NCBI RefSeq assembly: GCF_964030965.1
Contig: NZ_OZ034999.1
Coordinates: 1,984,001 to 2,048,000 of the forward strand
Direction: 5' to 3'
DNA length: 64,000 nt
Origin: Spiroplasma endosymbiont of Amphimallon solstitiale
GTDB taxonomy: Bacteria > Bacillota_I > Bacilli_A > Mycoplasmatales > VBWQ01
Made by a program: the position numbers and the translations under genes. Below the pieces are notes generated by a model. It was not told where the DNA came from. It made no database searches and saw only the letters and a program-made list of their open reading frames with translations. Of the stretch, positions 33,527-45,248 are shown piece by piece; position 1 is the first letter of the stretch, and each line of letters starts with the position of its first letter.

Positions 33527-33740
33527 TATTGTTCTCTAAAATTTCATTTATAATTAAAACTCATATTTAACTCTCCTAATCTGTTTCTGCACTAATTATT
33601 AATTTTAATTTACATAAATTTAAAGTGTTAAAATATGGTAAATAACATTAATAATTTATTTTATTCACAATAATCCACATAAGAACGTAATTATGATTAA
33701 AATAATGCTACTGTGAAAAAAAGTATCTTCACATTTGCGA

Positions 33741-33814
33741 TATAATAAACAAGTAACATATAATTAATAGTATAGGTATCACAAAATAAACGCCTTTAAT
33801 TTAGGCGTTATTTT
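33741..33814 (+). ncRNA. Candidate short transcript divergent from UPF0236 copy 3
   Basis: TATAAT (33741-33746), a segment shared with 8586-8605 (ATTAATAGTATAGGTATCAC), and a perfect stem AACGCCT-TTAATTT-AGGCGTT followed by ATTTT at 33789-33814. No clear -35 box. Confidence 0.4.
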
Positions 33815-33830
33815 ACGTTTAAAAGGCATA

Positions 33831-33859
33831 TTGTAAAAATAATATAAATTAAGTACAAT
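33831..33859 (+). promoter_or_regulatory. Promoter for the 33896 gene
   Basis: TTGTAA (33831-33836), 17-bp spacer, TACAAT (33854-33859), matching the promoter at 8653-8680. The rest of the 330-bp gap from 33565 holds only the candidate transcript above. Confidence 0.5.
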
Positions 33860-33895
33860 TTAAAAGTAAAATTAAGGAAAAAGGAGTAATTCAAA

Positions 33896-34175
33896 ATGAA
33901 AACATGAATAAAAACAAATTTTCAAAAAATAGCATTATCATTTGCTGTAATAACTGGTTCTACTGGTTTAATATTAGGTGCAGTTGCATATTATCAAACT
34001 AATGGATTAACAAAATATTTAGACCATTTTTATGAAGAACATAGGGGGGGCAACTATATGAGAACATAAAAGAAATGATGAATATAAAATAGAATTATAT
34101 TTTGGAGTTAATCCAAAAAATCAAGATGATATAAAATGAGATGGTAAATATCCTGATGGATATTTTTATAAATAA
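33896..34175 (+). pseudogene. Small membrane protein, frame broken at a G7 tract
   Basis: ATG 33896 behind AAAAGGAG. The N-terminus MKTWIKTNFQKIALSFAV is paralogous to 9031. At GGGGGGG (34044-34050) the frame leaves the conserved one and stops at 34067-34069 (57 aa). The other frame continues GATIWEHKRND...DDIKWDGKYPDGYF to TAA 34173-34175, matching the C-terminus of the 9031 protein. One G fewer (or two more) would restore a full-length product, so this may be an OFF state of a phase-variable gene rather than a dead gene. Confidence 0.65.
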
Positions 34176-34759
34176 TTTTAAATTTCTAAATTGATATAAG
34201 AAATATTTTCATTATATTTATCAAATAAATTAATATTTTGTAAATTTATTTCTTGATTAGTTGTTACTAAAATTAAATCATAATTTCCAGCACCAAATAT
34301 GCCACTAATTTCAATCCGATTTAAGTTATTAATCGGATTTTTAATTTGTAATTCAAATTCACTATTATCATCAATTTGTGAAATTTCTTTATAAAATTCT
34401 AATTTAGAAAATAATTGAGATTTATTTGAACCATATAAACTTAAAACATTTTCAATTTTATTATTACTAATGATTACTCTTGTAAAATATTTTCCATATT
34501 CACCACTCAGTGTTCAATCAGCAGGAATTAATGAAGGTATATTATTACTTTCTAATTCATTGGTTATAGATAATCAATTAAATTGATTATCATCTAATTT
34601 AAATAATTCATTTTGACTAATGTCATTATTTTTTAATTTAATATTATTAATATCTGTAAAATCAAAATAATTAGATTTTAATATTACTTTTGCATCTTTA
34701 AATTGTCAAATTTCATCTTTATTAGGATGTATTGGATTTGATTTCAATTCAAAGTAATA

Positions 34760-34922
34760 CTTTAATTTTGTAGAAAAGTAATTATACATGATAAAGTGTT
34801 ATTTTTAGAGAATTTTTAAACTAAATAATGTTACTTTTAACAAATTTTTAATTAAAAATAATATTTTAAGTGTAAATTGATGAATAATTTTTGGTCATCC
34901 ATACTTTTCTACATAATTAAAA
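34760..34922 (+). mobile_element. MITE-163 copy 8
   Basis: 163 bp between duplicated AAGTAATA (34752-34759, 34923-34930); gene sense TAT TAC TT, phase 0. It carries a variant outward restart reading MYNYFSTKLK. Confidence 0.95.
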
Positions 34923-35500
34923 AAGTAATATGGTAATAAAATCTTATTATCATCATTTAAACCTTTATTAATTGACATACTTGAATAAATATTATTTGAT
35001 AACATAATAACTATTTGCTTAAATATTTTTACTTGCTCTAAATCAATATAATTAGGATAATCTAGTTTTCACTGTTTAAACAAATTAGTAATAACATCTT
35101 CTGGTTTTTGATTTTCAAATTTTGCTCGTAATATATCCATTTTATTTGGGGTAGATAATAAAGATGCACCATCAAAATTTTTATTGTAATTATATGTATA
35201 AGTTAGCATATCTAATAGTAATTGTTGTAAACTATCAACTGTTGGCGCATCTTTTATTTCAATTTCAATATCATTGAATTTATTATTAGTTGCAACATAT
35301 TGATAAAATTGACTTTCACCAGGGAAATTTCAAACTTCTTTATCTTTTAATTCCTTTTCTTTCTTTAATGGTCATTTACCATCTCAAACAGTACCCATTT
35401 CATATCCTAACCAAGCATGAGTTATTCTTGCATTATTAATAACTTCTCTTCTTGTTACAGAACCACTACCAATTTTAATTAAATCTAAAACTGATTTTTC

Positions 35501-35663
35501 TTTTAATTATGTAGAAAAGTATGGATGACCAAAAATTATTCATCAATTTACACTTAAAATATTATTTTTAATTAAAAATTTGTTAAAAGTAACATTATTT
35601 AGTGTAAAAATTCTCTAAAAATAACACTTTATCATGTATCATTACTTTTCTACAAAATTAAAG
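35501..35663 (-). mobile_element. MITE-163 copy 9
   Basis: 163 bp between duplicated GATTTTTC (35493-35500, 35664-35671); gene sense GAA AAA TC, phase 0, adding FNFVEK and a stop. Confidence 0.95.
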
Positions 35664-36039
35664 GATTTTTCTTGTCCAATAAATTGTTTTGCTAAATTTC
35701 ACGGTAATATCTGTTCACTAAATCATTGCTCTAATATTCTAACCTTTGGTTGAGTTTCAATAGGCATTGATAATAGTGGAAATGCTATCTTATCTTTGAC
35801 AAATAATTTAGGGTATACTTCCATATTGTCAACTTCACCAAGTACCTTTATATTGCCGAAAATCATGCTTCTAGGGGGTTTTATTTTTAAACCAGTTACT
35901 TTGGTATTTTTATCTAATGGTTTTTGTAATTTAATAATAATTGGATAACCATCTCTTGTTTTAAAATCTTTAATTTTAATAATAGTTATACTTTTAGTAC
36001 TTCTTGTTTTTGGATTTTGATAAGGTTGTGAATAATTAT

Positions 36040-37100
36040 CCTGAATTGTAAAATTAAAAAGGACACTTATATAAAAATTAAATTGTGTTAATTCTATAAT
36101 TAAGAAAAGAAAGGAATTAGCACAATGTATAAGTATCTGACTATTGAATCAATAATAGCAATAAAAGAATATAAAAGTTATGGATTTTCGATTCGTAAAA
36201 TAGCAAAAGCCATTGATTATAGTAAATCAACTGTACATAGAGTTTGTAGATTATTAAATCAAAACTTATTACCATTAGAAATATTGAATAAAATTCAAAA
36301 AAATAAACAAAATGCAGGTAGAAAATTAATAATTTTAACTTTAATAGAAATTAATACTATTAATCATTTGTTAATTACTAAAAATTATGCTCTTGATATA
36401 ATTGCTAATTTTTTAAAGGAAAATAAAATAAAAAGTATTTCAACAAAAACTTTATATAACATGTTTAAAACAAATCGAATGGGTTTTGATGAAAATAACT
36501 TATTGAGAAAAGGAAAAAATAAACCTCACAAACAAAAAGAAACTAGGGGCAGAATTAATAATTGTAAGTCTATTCATGAAAGAAATTTAATCATTCCTAA
36601 TATTAAAAATATAGAAGAATTTGGTCATTTAGAGGGTGATACTATCATTGGTAAAGATCATAAAAGTTCTATTATTACTTTAGCTGATATATGATCAAAA
36701 ACCACAATTCCTTTAGCAACTAAAAATAATAAATCAGAAAATATTACAAAAAGTATAATAAAATTTATTTCAAAGTTACAAAAAGGAACAGTTAAAACTA
36801 TTACTTTTGATCGTGGTAAAGAATTTAGTAAATGAAAATTAATCGAAAAAAATTGTAATGTTAAGATTTATTTTGCAGATCCTGGTAAACCTTGTCAAAG
36901 AGGTTTAAATGAAAATAATAATGGTATTTTAAGAAGATATTTACCAAAATCTACAGATCTATCTTCATATAAACAAAAAGATTTAAATACTATAGCATTT
37001 CAAATTAATTCTACACCCAGAAAATCACTATCTTATAAAAGACCAATAGATTTAATACAATTATTTTAAAAAACTGTCCCATTTATATTTACAATTCAGG
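36040..37100 (+). mobile_element. IS30-family element, complete
   Basis: 1061 bp. The left flank is inside the phage gene and the right flank inside a different small gene, so it marks a deletion or recombination junction. Confidence 0.92.
36125..37069 (+). CDS. IS30-family transposase
   Basis: Intact 314-aa frame, [11 protein letters not shown] variant; HTH and DDE motifs as in the other copies. Confidence 0.92.
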
Positions 37101-37274
37101 CAATAAAAAATCTTTTATTTCTTTTTCAATTGCATTATTAACTGTATCTACTCTAGAACTACTATCAATTGAAGTAACTACACAAACTATAATAACTCCT
37201 ATAACAATAACTATTATAGGCAAACCTATAATCATAAACATTAAATCATTATTATTCATTTCAGTATTATACAT
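37089..37274 (-). pseudogene. Short membrane protein, C-terminus cut by IS30
   Basis: ATG 37274 (MYNTEMNNNDLMFMIIG) with one long helix (IIGLPIIVIVIGVIIVCVV). After KDFLL the IS30 end supplies PEL and a stop. The upstream 8 bp next to IS256 copy C (37292-37299) match the flank of copy B, so before the inversion this gene probably followed the 21025 pseudogene. Confidence 0.5.
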
Positions 37275-37299
37275 TTTTTAATTCACTTTCAATCTTTAA

Positions 37300-38673
37300 G
37301 AGGCTTTTTAGAAATCTGTGTATCTTTGTTTTACAAAGTACTAGTTCAGATTAATTCTGTCTTCAAATTTTATCATAAAATGAGCAATTGCTGTATTTCA
37401 ATTTTGAATAGGCAATGTTCATTTTTTTGTTATATTTTCAATTGCTAAATAAAATATTTTAAAAACTGACATATCATTAGGAAAAGCTTTTTTGTTTCTA
37501 ATAACTTTTCGTAATTGACTATTAACAGATTCAATAGCATTTGTTGTATAAATTACTCTTTTGATTTCTGCAGGATAACTAATAAAAATCATCAAATTTT
37601 CTCAATTTTTATATCAAGATTTAGCAATTTGGGGATATTGTTTATTTCATTTACTTTCAAATGATTCTAAAGCTTGCATTGCTTGTTCTTCACTACATGC
37701 ACTATAAATTGGTTTTAAATCTGTAACTAGAGTTTTTCGATGTTTGTATGAAACATATTTTAAACTATTTCGAATTTGATGAACAATGCATAATTGATGT
37801 TCTGTTTTAGGATAAACTGCTTGTATTGCTTCTGACATGCCTGTTAAATTATCACTACAAGCAATCAAAATATCATTTAAGCCTCGATTTTTCATTTCTG
37901 TGAAATTAGCTAATCAAAATTTAGCACCTTCATTTTCACTAATTCATAAGCCTAAAACATCTTTTTTACCTTCTAAATCAACTCCTAATGCTATATAAAC
38001 TGATTTATTAATAATCCGTTTATCTTGTCGAACTTTAACTACTATACAATCAAAATAAACAATCGGATAAACGCTTTCTAATGGTCGATTTTGTCATTCT
38101 TTGACATCATCAATAACATCATCAGTAATTTGACTAATAACATTTTCACTAATATCAGCACCATGATATAACTCTTGTAACTGCATTCTAATGTCAGATA
38201 GAGTCATACCTTTTGCATATAGTGAAAGCACTTGTTGATCAAAACCATCAAATCTTCGCTGTCTTTTTGCAACTATTACAGGAGTAAAATCACTATTGCG
38301 ATCTCTTGGTACATCAATCTCAATTTTACCTTGTTGAGTTATTAATTTTTTTGAACTTGTACCATTACGAGCATTTTCAGTATTACTATGTTGATTTTTT
38401 TCATATCCTAAATAATTTTGCATTTCAGAATTCAACATTTTTTCAACTAAACGTTTTGTTAATTCTTTATATAAACCCCCTTCTTTAAAAACTGTTGTTA
38501 AATCTTCAGTATTTTCTAATAATAAATCTACTGCTTTTGATATTGGATCATTATTATTAATATTTTGTTTTTTAGCCATCTGTAACTCACTCTTTCTAGT
38601 CATTTAATTATATTTACTAGAATTAATTAAACATAGTTATTTTTGTAAGTTACACAGATTACTAAACATTGCC
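37300..38673 (-). mobile_element. IS256-family element, copy C, complete
   Basis: 1374 bp with both terminal repeats; left flank ATCTTTAA, right flank TTTTTGTA, so no target duplication of its own. Confidence 0.93.
37341..38579 (-). CDS. IS256-family transposase
   Basis: 412 aa if started at ATG 38579 (MAKKQN), or 420 aa from ATG 38603; stop 37341-37343. Frame intact. It differs from copies A and E by ISENVISQ instead of ISESVISQ and by a Glu at the end of DDVK(E/T), a variant shared with copy D. Confidence 0.92.
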
Positions 38674-39319
38674 TTTTTGTATAATTGATTCGCAAAGTGT
38701 TAAAAATACAGATACTACTGAAAATAAAGGTTATGATGCTGGTAAAAAGATTTCAGGCATAAAACGTCATATTGTTGTTGATTCTCAAGGTTTACCACAT
38801 GCAATTTACATAACCACAGCAGAAAAAACCTTTAATTTTGTAGAAAAGTAATGATACATGATAAAGTGTTATTTTTAGAGAATTTTTACACTAAATAATG
38901 TTACTTTTAACAAATTTTTAATTAAAAATAATATTTTAAGTGTAAATTGATGAATAATTTTTGGTCATCCATACTTTTCTACATAATTAAAAGAAAAAAC
39001 AGATCGTAATAGCGCTATAATAATGATTGAAAATGAAAAAGAAAATCTTTCTGCAGTTCAAAAAATAATAGTAGATGCTGGTTATACTGGTGAAAAATTT
39101 GCTTCTGAAATCAAAACAATCATAAATGCAAATGTTGAAGTGATAAAACGTAATGAATTACATACTTTTGTAGTATTACCAAAAAGATGAATTGTAGAAC
39201 GAAGCTTTGCTTGATTAGAAAAATACAGAAGATTATGAAAAAATTGTGAAAGAAAACTAAATACTAGTTTACAAATGGTTGTTCTTTCATTTATTTCAGT
39301 TTTATTAAAAAGATTCTAA
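38674..39319 (+). pseudogene. IS5-type transposase, 5' part lost to IS256, split by MITE
   Basis: The frame begins at the IS256 border with [21 protein letters not shown] and continues [20 protein letters not shown], the N-terminal side of the IS5-family DDE core. After the MITE it gives IIVDAGYTGEKF and RWIVERSFAWLEKYRRLWKN (catalytic Glu region), ending at TAA 39317-39319. The first catalytic Asp region and start are incomplete, so it is inactive. TGA is Trp. Confidence 0.85.
38830..38992 (+). mobile_element. MITE-163 copy 10
   Basis: 163 bp between duplicated GAAAAAAC (38822-38829, 38993-39000); phase 0 in the IS5 transposase frame ([10 protein letters not shown]). Confidence 0.95.
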
Positions 39320-39403
39320 ACAGGTTCTAATACCGAGAATAATTTAGCTGCTGGAATATTTGCTGAACTTTGACAATATCAAGGAGAAAATAGTAGTAGT
39401 TAA
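39320..39403 (+). pseudogene. Fragment of a disrupted gene beside the IS5 remnant
   Basis: An open stretch TGSNTENNLAAGIFAELWQY...SSS ends at TAA 39401-39403, with no start. It is probably the tail of a gene interrupted by the IS5 element. 39404-39486 holds nothing recognisable. Confidence 0.35.
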
Positions 39404-39486
39404 AGTTAATAAAAAAGAAAGAAAAAAAATAAGATAAATAAAGTTAATGTATAAATTTATATAATTTAAGTAAATAAAATTATTCC

Positions 39487-40265
39487 GACAATGTTTAGTA
39501 ATCTGCGTAACTTACAAAAATAACTATGTTTAATTAATTCTAGTAAATATAATTAAATGACTAGAAAGAGTGAGTTACAGATGGCTAAAAAACAAAATAT
39601 TAATAATAATGATCCAATATCAAAAGCAGTAGATTTATTATTAGAAAATACTGGAGATTTAACAACAGTTTTTAAAGAAGGGGGTTTATATAAAGAATTA
39701 ACAAAACGTTTAGTTGAAAAAATGTTGAATTCTGAAATGCAAAATTATTTAGGATATGAAAAAAATGAACATAGTAATACTGAAAATGCTCGTAATGGTA
39801 CAAGTTCAAAAAAATTAATAACTCAACAAGGTAAAATTGAGATTGATGTACCAAGAGATCGCAATAGTGATTTTACTCCTGTAATAGTTGCAAAAAGACA
39901 GCGAAGATTTGATGGTTTTGATCAACAAGTGCTTTCACTATATGCAAAAGGTATGACTCTATCTGACATTAGAATGCAGTTACAAGAGTTATATCATGGT
40001 GCTGATATTAGTGAAAATGTTATTAGTCAAATTACTGATGATGTTATTGATGATGTCAAAGAATGACAAAATCGACCATTAGAAAGCGTTTATCCGATTG
40101 TTTATTTTGATTGTATAGTAGTTAAAGTTCGACAAGATAAACGGATTATTAATAAATCAGTTTATATAGCATTAGGAGTTGATTTAGAAGGTAAAAAAGA
40201 TGTTTTAGGCTTATGAATTAGTGAAAATGAAGGTGCTAAATTTTGATTAGCTAATTTCACAGAAA
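39487..40265 (+). mobile_element. IS256-family element, copy D, 3' part missing
   Basis: The left end is GACAATGTTTAGTAATCTGC, two changes from the consensus. It is cut after CACAGAAA by IS30 at 40266, and the rest of IS256 is absent beyond that IS30. Confidence 0.9.
39581..40265 (+). pseudogene. IS256-family transposase, C-terminus missing
   Basis: About 228 codons from ATG 39581 (or 39557), ending at the IS30 border after LANFTE. It contains the first part of the catalytic domain ([21 protein letters not shown]) but lacks the remaining acidic residues. Confidence 0.9.
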
Positions 40266-41326
40266 CCTGAATTGTAAAATTAAAAAGGACACTTATATAA
40301 AAATTAAATTGTGTTAATTCTATAATTAAGAAAAGAAAGGAATTAGTACAATGTATAAGTATCTGACTATTGAATCAATAATAGCAATAAAAGAATATAA
40401 AAGTTATGGATTTTCGATTCGTAAAATAGCAAAAGCCATTGATTATAGTAAATCAACTGTACATAGAGTTTGTAGATTATTAAATCAAAACTTATTACCA
40501 TTAGAAATATTGAATAAAATTCAAAAAAATAAACAAAATGCAGGTAGAAAATTAATAATTTTAACTTTAATAGAAATTAATACTATTAATCATTTGTTAA
40601 TTACTAAAAATTATGCTCTTGATATAATTGCTAATTTTTTAAAGGAAAATAAAATAAAAAGTATTTCAACAAAAACTTTATATAACATGTTTAAAACAAA
40701 TCGAATGGGTTTTGATGAAAATAACTTATTGAGAAAAGGAAAAAATAAACCTCACAAACAAAAAGAAACTAGGGGCAGAATTAATAATTGTAAGTCTATT
40801 CATGAAAGAAATTTAATCATTCCTAATATTAAAAATATAGAAGAATTTGGTCATTTAGAGGGTGATACTATCATTGGTAAAGATCATAAAAGTTCTATTA
40901 TTACTTTAGCTGATATATGATCAAAAACCACAATTCCTTTAGCAACTAAAAATAATAAATCAGAAAATATTACAAAAAGTATAATAAAATTTATTTCAAA
41001 GTTACAAAAAGGAACAGTTAAAACTATTACTTTTGATCGTGGTAAAGAATTTAGTAAATGAAAATTAATCGAAAAAAATTGTAATGTTAAGATTTATTTT
41101 GCAGATCCTGGTAAACCTTGTCAAAGAGGTTTAAATGAAAATAATAATGGTATTTTAAGAAGATATTTACCAAAATCTACAGATCTATCTTCATATAAAC
41201 AAAAAGATTTAAATACTATAGCATTTCAAATTAATTCTACACCCAGAAAATCACTATCTTATAAAAGACCAATAGATTTAATACAATTATTTTAAAAAAC
41301 TGTCCCATTTATATTTACAATTCAGG
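40266..41326 (+). mobile_element. IS30-family element, complete
   Basis: 1061 bp; left flank in IS256 copy D, right flank in the uvrA upstream region, so a deletion accompanied or followed insertion. Confidence 0.92.
40351..41295 (+). CDS. IS30-family transposase
   Basis: Intact 314-aa frame with the HTH and DDE motifs as described for the other copies. The base before its start differs (GTACAATG instead of GCACAATG). Confidence 0.92.
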
Positions 41327-41407
41327 TATTAATTAGCAATAATGCTATTAAAGTTAACTATATATAGTATATAATTAATTAGAAAGAGCATATAAGTGGA
41401 GGAATAA

Positions 41408-44278
41408 ATGACAGATAATCAAAAATATATTACTGTTAAAGGTGCACGTGAACATAATTTAAAAAATGTTAATATTAAAATTCCAAAGTATAAGTTAGTA
41501 GTTATTACTGGTGTCTCAGGAAGTGGTAAATCATCATTAGCTTTTAATACAATTTATGCAGAAGGAAGGCGAAGATATGTTGAATCACTTTCAGCCTATG
41601 CTCGTCAATTTTTAGGAAACAGTGAAAAACCTGATGTTGATGCTATTGATGGTTTAGCACCAGCAATTTCTATTGATCAAAAAACTACAAGTAATAATCC
41701 TCGCAGTACTGTTGGTACTGTTACTGAAATTTATGATTATTTGCGTTTACTTTATGCACGGATTGGAACTCCTTATTGTAATAAGGGTCATGGTCCAATT
41801 AGCACGCAAACTTTAAAAGAAATGGTTAATAAAATTAAAACGTTAGAAGATAATACTAATATTGAAATTTTAGCACCAGTTATTAATGCTAAAAAAGGTA
41901 GTCATCAAGATTTATTAGCAAAATTAAAACAAGAAAATTTTTTGCGAGTTAAAATTAATAATAAAATATATAGTTTAGATGAACCAATTGAATTGAATAA
42001 ATCATTACGTCATGATATTGATATTGTTATTGATCGTATTAAATTTACCAATGATGATAATATTATTTCACGAATTCATGATGCTTTAGAAGTTGCTTTA
42101 AATCATAGTAATGGTTTAGCAAAGGTTATTTTATCGCAAACAAATGAAACGTGATTATTTTCTCAAAAATATGCTTGTAAAATTTGTGGATTTTCAATTC
42201 CCAGTTTAGAACCGCGTTTATTTTCTTTTAATGCACCAAGTGGAGCGTGTTTTGATTGTAAAGGTTTGGGAGTAAAATTAGAAGTTGACGAAGAATTATT
42301 AATGCCGGATTTAAAATTATCAATTAATGATGGTGGCATTCAGTATTATAAAAACTTAGTTGGTACTAGTAATTTAGAATGACAAAAATTAAAAGTTCTT
42401 TGTTATCATTATTTAATTGATTTGAATCAACCATTAAAAAATTTAACAAAAACACAACTTAATTATATTATGCGTGGTAGTGATGAAGCCATTACTTTCA
42501 GTATTACTTCGGCAAATGGTCGTAAATATCCTAATCATGATTATATTGAAGGCATTGCCACTTTAATTGAAAGACGTTTTTTAGAAACAACTAGTGATTT
42601 TGCCCGTGATTATTATCGTAAATTTATGAGTGAACGTACTTGTTTAACTTGTCAAGGAACAAGATTAAATGAATTTGCACTAGCAGTTAAAATTAAAGAT
42701 GAAAATAATAAAGAAATGAATATTAGTCAATATACTAATTTAGACATCGAAGAAAGTTTAACATTTATGTTAAATATTAAATTATTACCTTATCAACAAG
42801 AAATTGCTAAATTAATATTAGTAGAAATCATTAATCGTTTAAGTTTTTTAACTAATGTTGGTTTAGGTTATTTAAACTTATCACGAATGGCACAAACTTT
42901 ATCTGGTGGTGAATCACAACGAATTCGATTAGCAACTCAAATTGGTTCACAATTAACGGGAGTATTATATGTTCTTGATGAACCTTCAATTGGTTTACAT
43001 CAACGTGATAATGTTAGGTTAATTGAAACTTTAAAACAAATGCGAGATCTTGATAATACATTATTAGTAGTAGAACACGATGAAGATACAATGTGAGCAG
43101 CAGATTGATTAATTGATATTGGTCCAAAAGCTGGAATTTATGGTGGTGAAGTAATTGCTGAAGGTACACCACAGCAAGTTGCTAATAATCCTAATTCAAT
43201 TACTGGACAATATTTAAATGGTGAAAAATTTATTGCGTTACCTAAATCAAGAAGAAGTGGTAATGGTAAAGTTATTGAAATTCAAAAAGCACAAGCTAAT
43301 AATTTACGTAAAATAAATGTTAAATTACCTTTAGGTAAATTTATTTGTGTTACTGGTGTTTCAGGAAGTGGTAAATCAACGCTTGTTAATGATATTTTAT
43401 ATACTAGTATTCAAAAGTATTTGGGTTTAAAGGGACAACGACCAGGAAAACATAAAGCAATAAAAGGGATTGAATTTATTGATAAAATTGTTGCTATTTC
43501 GCAAGAACCAATTGGCAGAACACCAAGGAGTAATCCTGCTACTTATACTTCAGTTTTTGATGATATTCGTGATTTATTTACACAAACACCAGAAGCAAAA
43601 ATTAGAGGATATGCTAAAGGTAGATTTTCATTTAATGTACCGGGAGGAAGATGTGAACGTTGTTCTGGTGATGGTGTTATTAAAATTGCGATGCATTTTT
43701 TACCAGATGTTTATGTAACTTGCGAAATTTGTGAAGGAAAACGTTATAATAGTGAAACATTACAAGTTAAATATAAAGGTAAAAATATTTATGATGTACT
43801 AGAACTGCCTGTTGATTTAGCATTAACTTTTTTTGCTAATCATCCAAAAATCCATAAAAAGTTAGCAATGATAAAAGAAGTGGGATTAGGATATGTAAAA
43901 TTAGGGCAACCCGCTACTGAATTATCTGGTGGTGAAGCACAAAGAGTGAAACTAGCTAAAGAATTACAAAAACGTGCTACTGGCAAAACTATGTATATTT
44001 TAGATGAACCAACTACTGGTTTACACGTTGATGATATTAAAAGGTTAATTGAAGTTTTAAATAAAATTGTTAATCATGGTGATACTGTTGTTGTAATTGA
44101 ACATAACTTAGAAGTTATTAAAGTTGCTGATTACATTATTGATCTAGGACCTGAGGGTGGTAAATTTGGTGGTGAAATCATTGCTACAGGAACGCCAGAA
44201 CAAGTAATAACAAATCCTAAGTCTTATACTGGACAATATTTAAAAGCAGTTATTAATCGCGATTTGAATAGAAAATAA
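41408..44278 (+). CDS. uvrA: Excinuclease ABC subunit A
   Basis: 956 aa from ATG 41408 (AGTGGAGG upstream) to TAA 44276-44278, TGA=Trp. Two ABC ATPase modules: first Walker [13 protein letters not shown], signature [12 protein letters not shown] and [10 protein letters not shown]; second [24 protein letters not shown] and [10 protein letters not shown]. Zinc-binding clusters are at about CERCSGDG...CEICEG. It finds DNA lesions and loads UvrB (28413). The frame is intact even though IS30 lies only about 80 bp upstream, so its native promoter region may be altered; ACTATATATAGTATATAAT at about 41357-41375 could supply a -10 box. Confidence 0.97.
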
Positions 44279-44333
44279 TTAAAATATTTTCTGTAGTATT
44301 CTTGAATTTTAACAAAAGAAGTGGAGAAATAAA

Positions 44334-45198
44334 ATGTCTTTAGAAGTAGTACCAAATTTAAAAGAAATACTTATAAATTCAACTATACAAAATGTTAAAA
44401 GTAATATAATAAAGTTAAAAGAAGTTTTTAGTACTTCTTCTAAGATACAATACTTAGAATATTGATTTATTTTTTTTGAAAAAGATTTTTTTAAAAAAAA
44501 TTTAAAAATAATGGAAAAACAGTATCAATGAATGCAAAAATTTTTGGTGAAAGTAAAAGATGAAGTAATTAATGATGAAAGAAAAGAACTTGAATTTCTT
44601 TCTTTTAAGTTTGAAAAAGAAAATTTTTTTCCATGAGATAAAGAACTAGAGTTTGAATTACTTGAATTTACTTTAATATGAGAAGGAACAAAAACAGAAG
44701 GAAAAGGATAAACTTATTGATAAAATTACAGCATTAAAAATAGAATTAAATTGTAAATTAAGTAGTAAAAAATGAGAATTAAAAGAAAAATTATATAAAA
44801 TTAATAATCAACAAGAAATTATTTTAAATTTTCATAATAATAGTCTTAAAAAATTAGAAGTTTTTCAAAAACAGAAAACAAGTAAGATTTTTAAATTTAA
44901 AAGTAAATTAGTTAAGTTTTTAACTTTTGGTTATTATAATTTTGAAATAAGATTAGTTAATAGAATAGAATGTGAAAAAGTTGTTTTAAATAATCAAAAA
45001 GAGCAACTTTATAAAATTGGATTAAAAATTTGTAATATCAAAAAAAGTTTAAATAAAGTTGAAATAAAAATTAGAAAAAAAAGACAAAGACTTAATTTAT
45101 TTAAAGAAAATATTGTCTCTTTTGTTAAGGAAATAAATTCAATTAATGTACAAAATACTGAAATTTCAACAAACAATAGATTAATAACACAACTATAG
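44334..45198 (+). pseudogene. Lys/Glu-rich helical protein with a 1-bp frameshift
   Basis: ATG 44334 behind GTGGAG gives MSLEVVPNLKEILIN... and a stop at 44709-44711 (125 aa). Near 44683-44690 another frame opens (EKEQKQKEKDKLIDKITALK) and runs to TAG 45196-45198. The total is 288 codons plus one base, so a single inserted base would explain it. The intact protein would be about 287 aa, almost all charged helix. No family recognised; directly downstream of uvrA. Confidence 0.55.
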
Positions 45199-45248
45199 TT
45201 ATTCTTTTTATTTGTAATCTAAAATTGGAGAAAATTATTTCCATTTAT

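Larger units (their letters stand above)
31295..33564 (-). pseudogene. UPF0236-family transposase-like protein, copy 3, interrupted by IS1595
   Basis: ATG 33564 (MSFNYKWNFREQY) behind AGGAGAG; after 13 codons an IS1595-like element (32387-33526) is inserted, then the frame resumes (AKIDKLVLEHLKNKWEK). Without it the gene is 373 aa. Motifs are as in copy 1: FIAIDDGHRKFWNFKR, IICGDSAGWI, FVLDKFHLIR. The insertion is in phase 0 (GAA CAA TA) and leaves a 19-aa N-terminal peptide, so the enzyme is effectively lost unless translation restarts. Confidence 0.75.
34178..36039 (-). pseudogene. Homologue of the 9313 phage-linked protein, 5' end cut by IS30, two MITEs
   Basis: The C-terminal part (about 506 codons of own sequence) of a protein closely similar to 9313-11343: shared KTRDGYPIIIKLQKP, GNIKVLGEVDNMEVYPKL, NRIEISGIFGAGNYDL-like end, and convergent with the poly-G gene in the same way. 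IS30 at 36040 removes the N-terminus. MITEs at 34760 and 35501 are both in phase 0. Confidence 0.75.
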
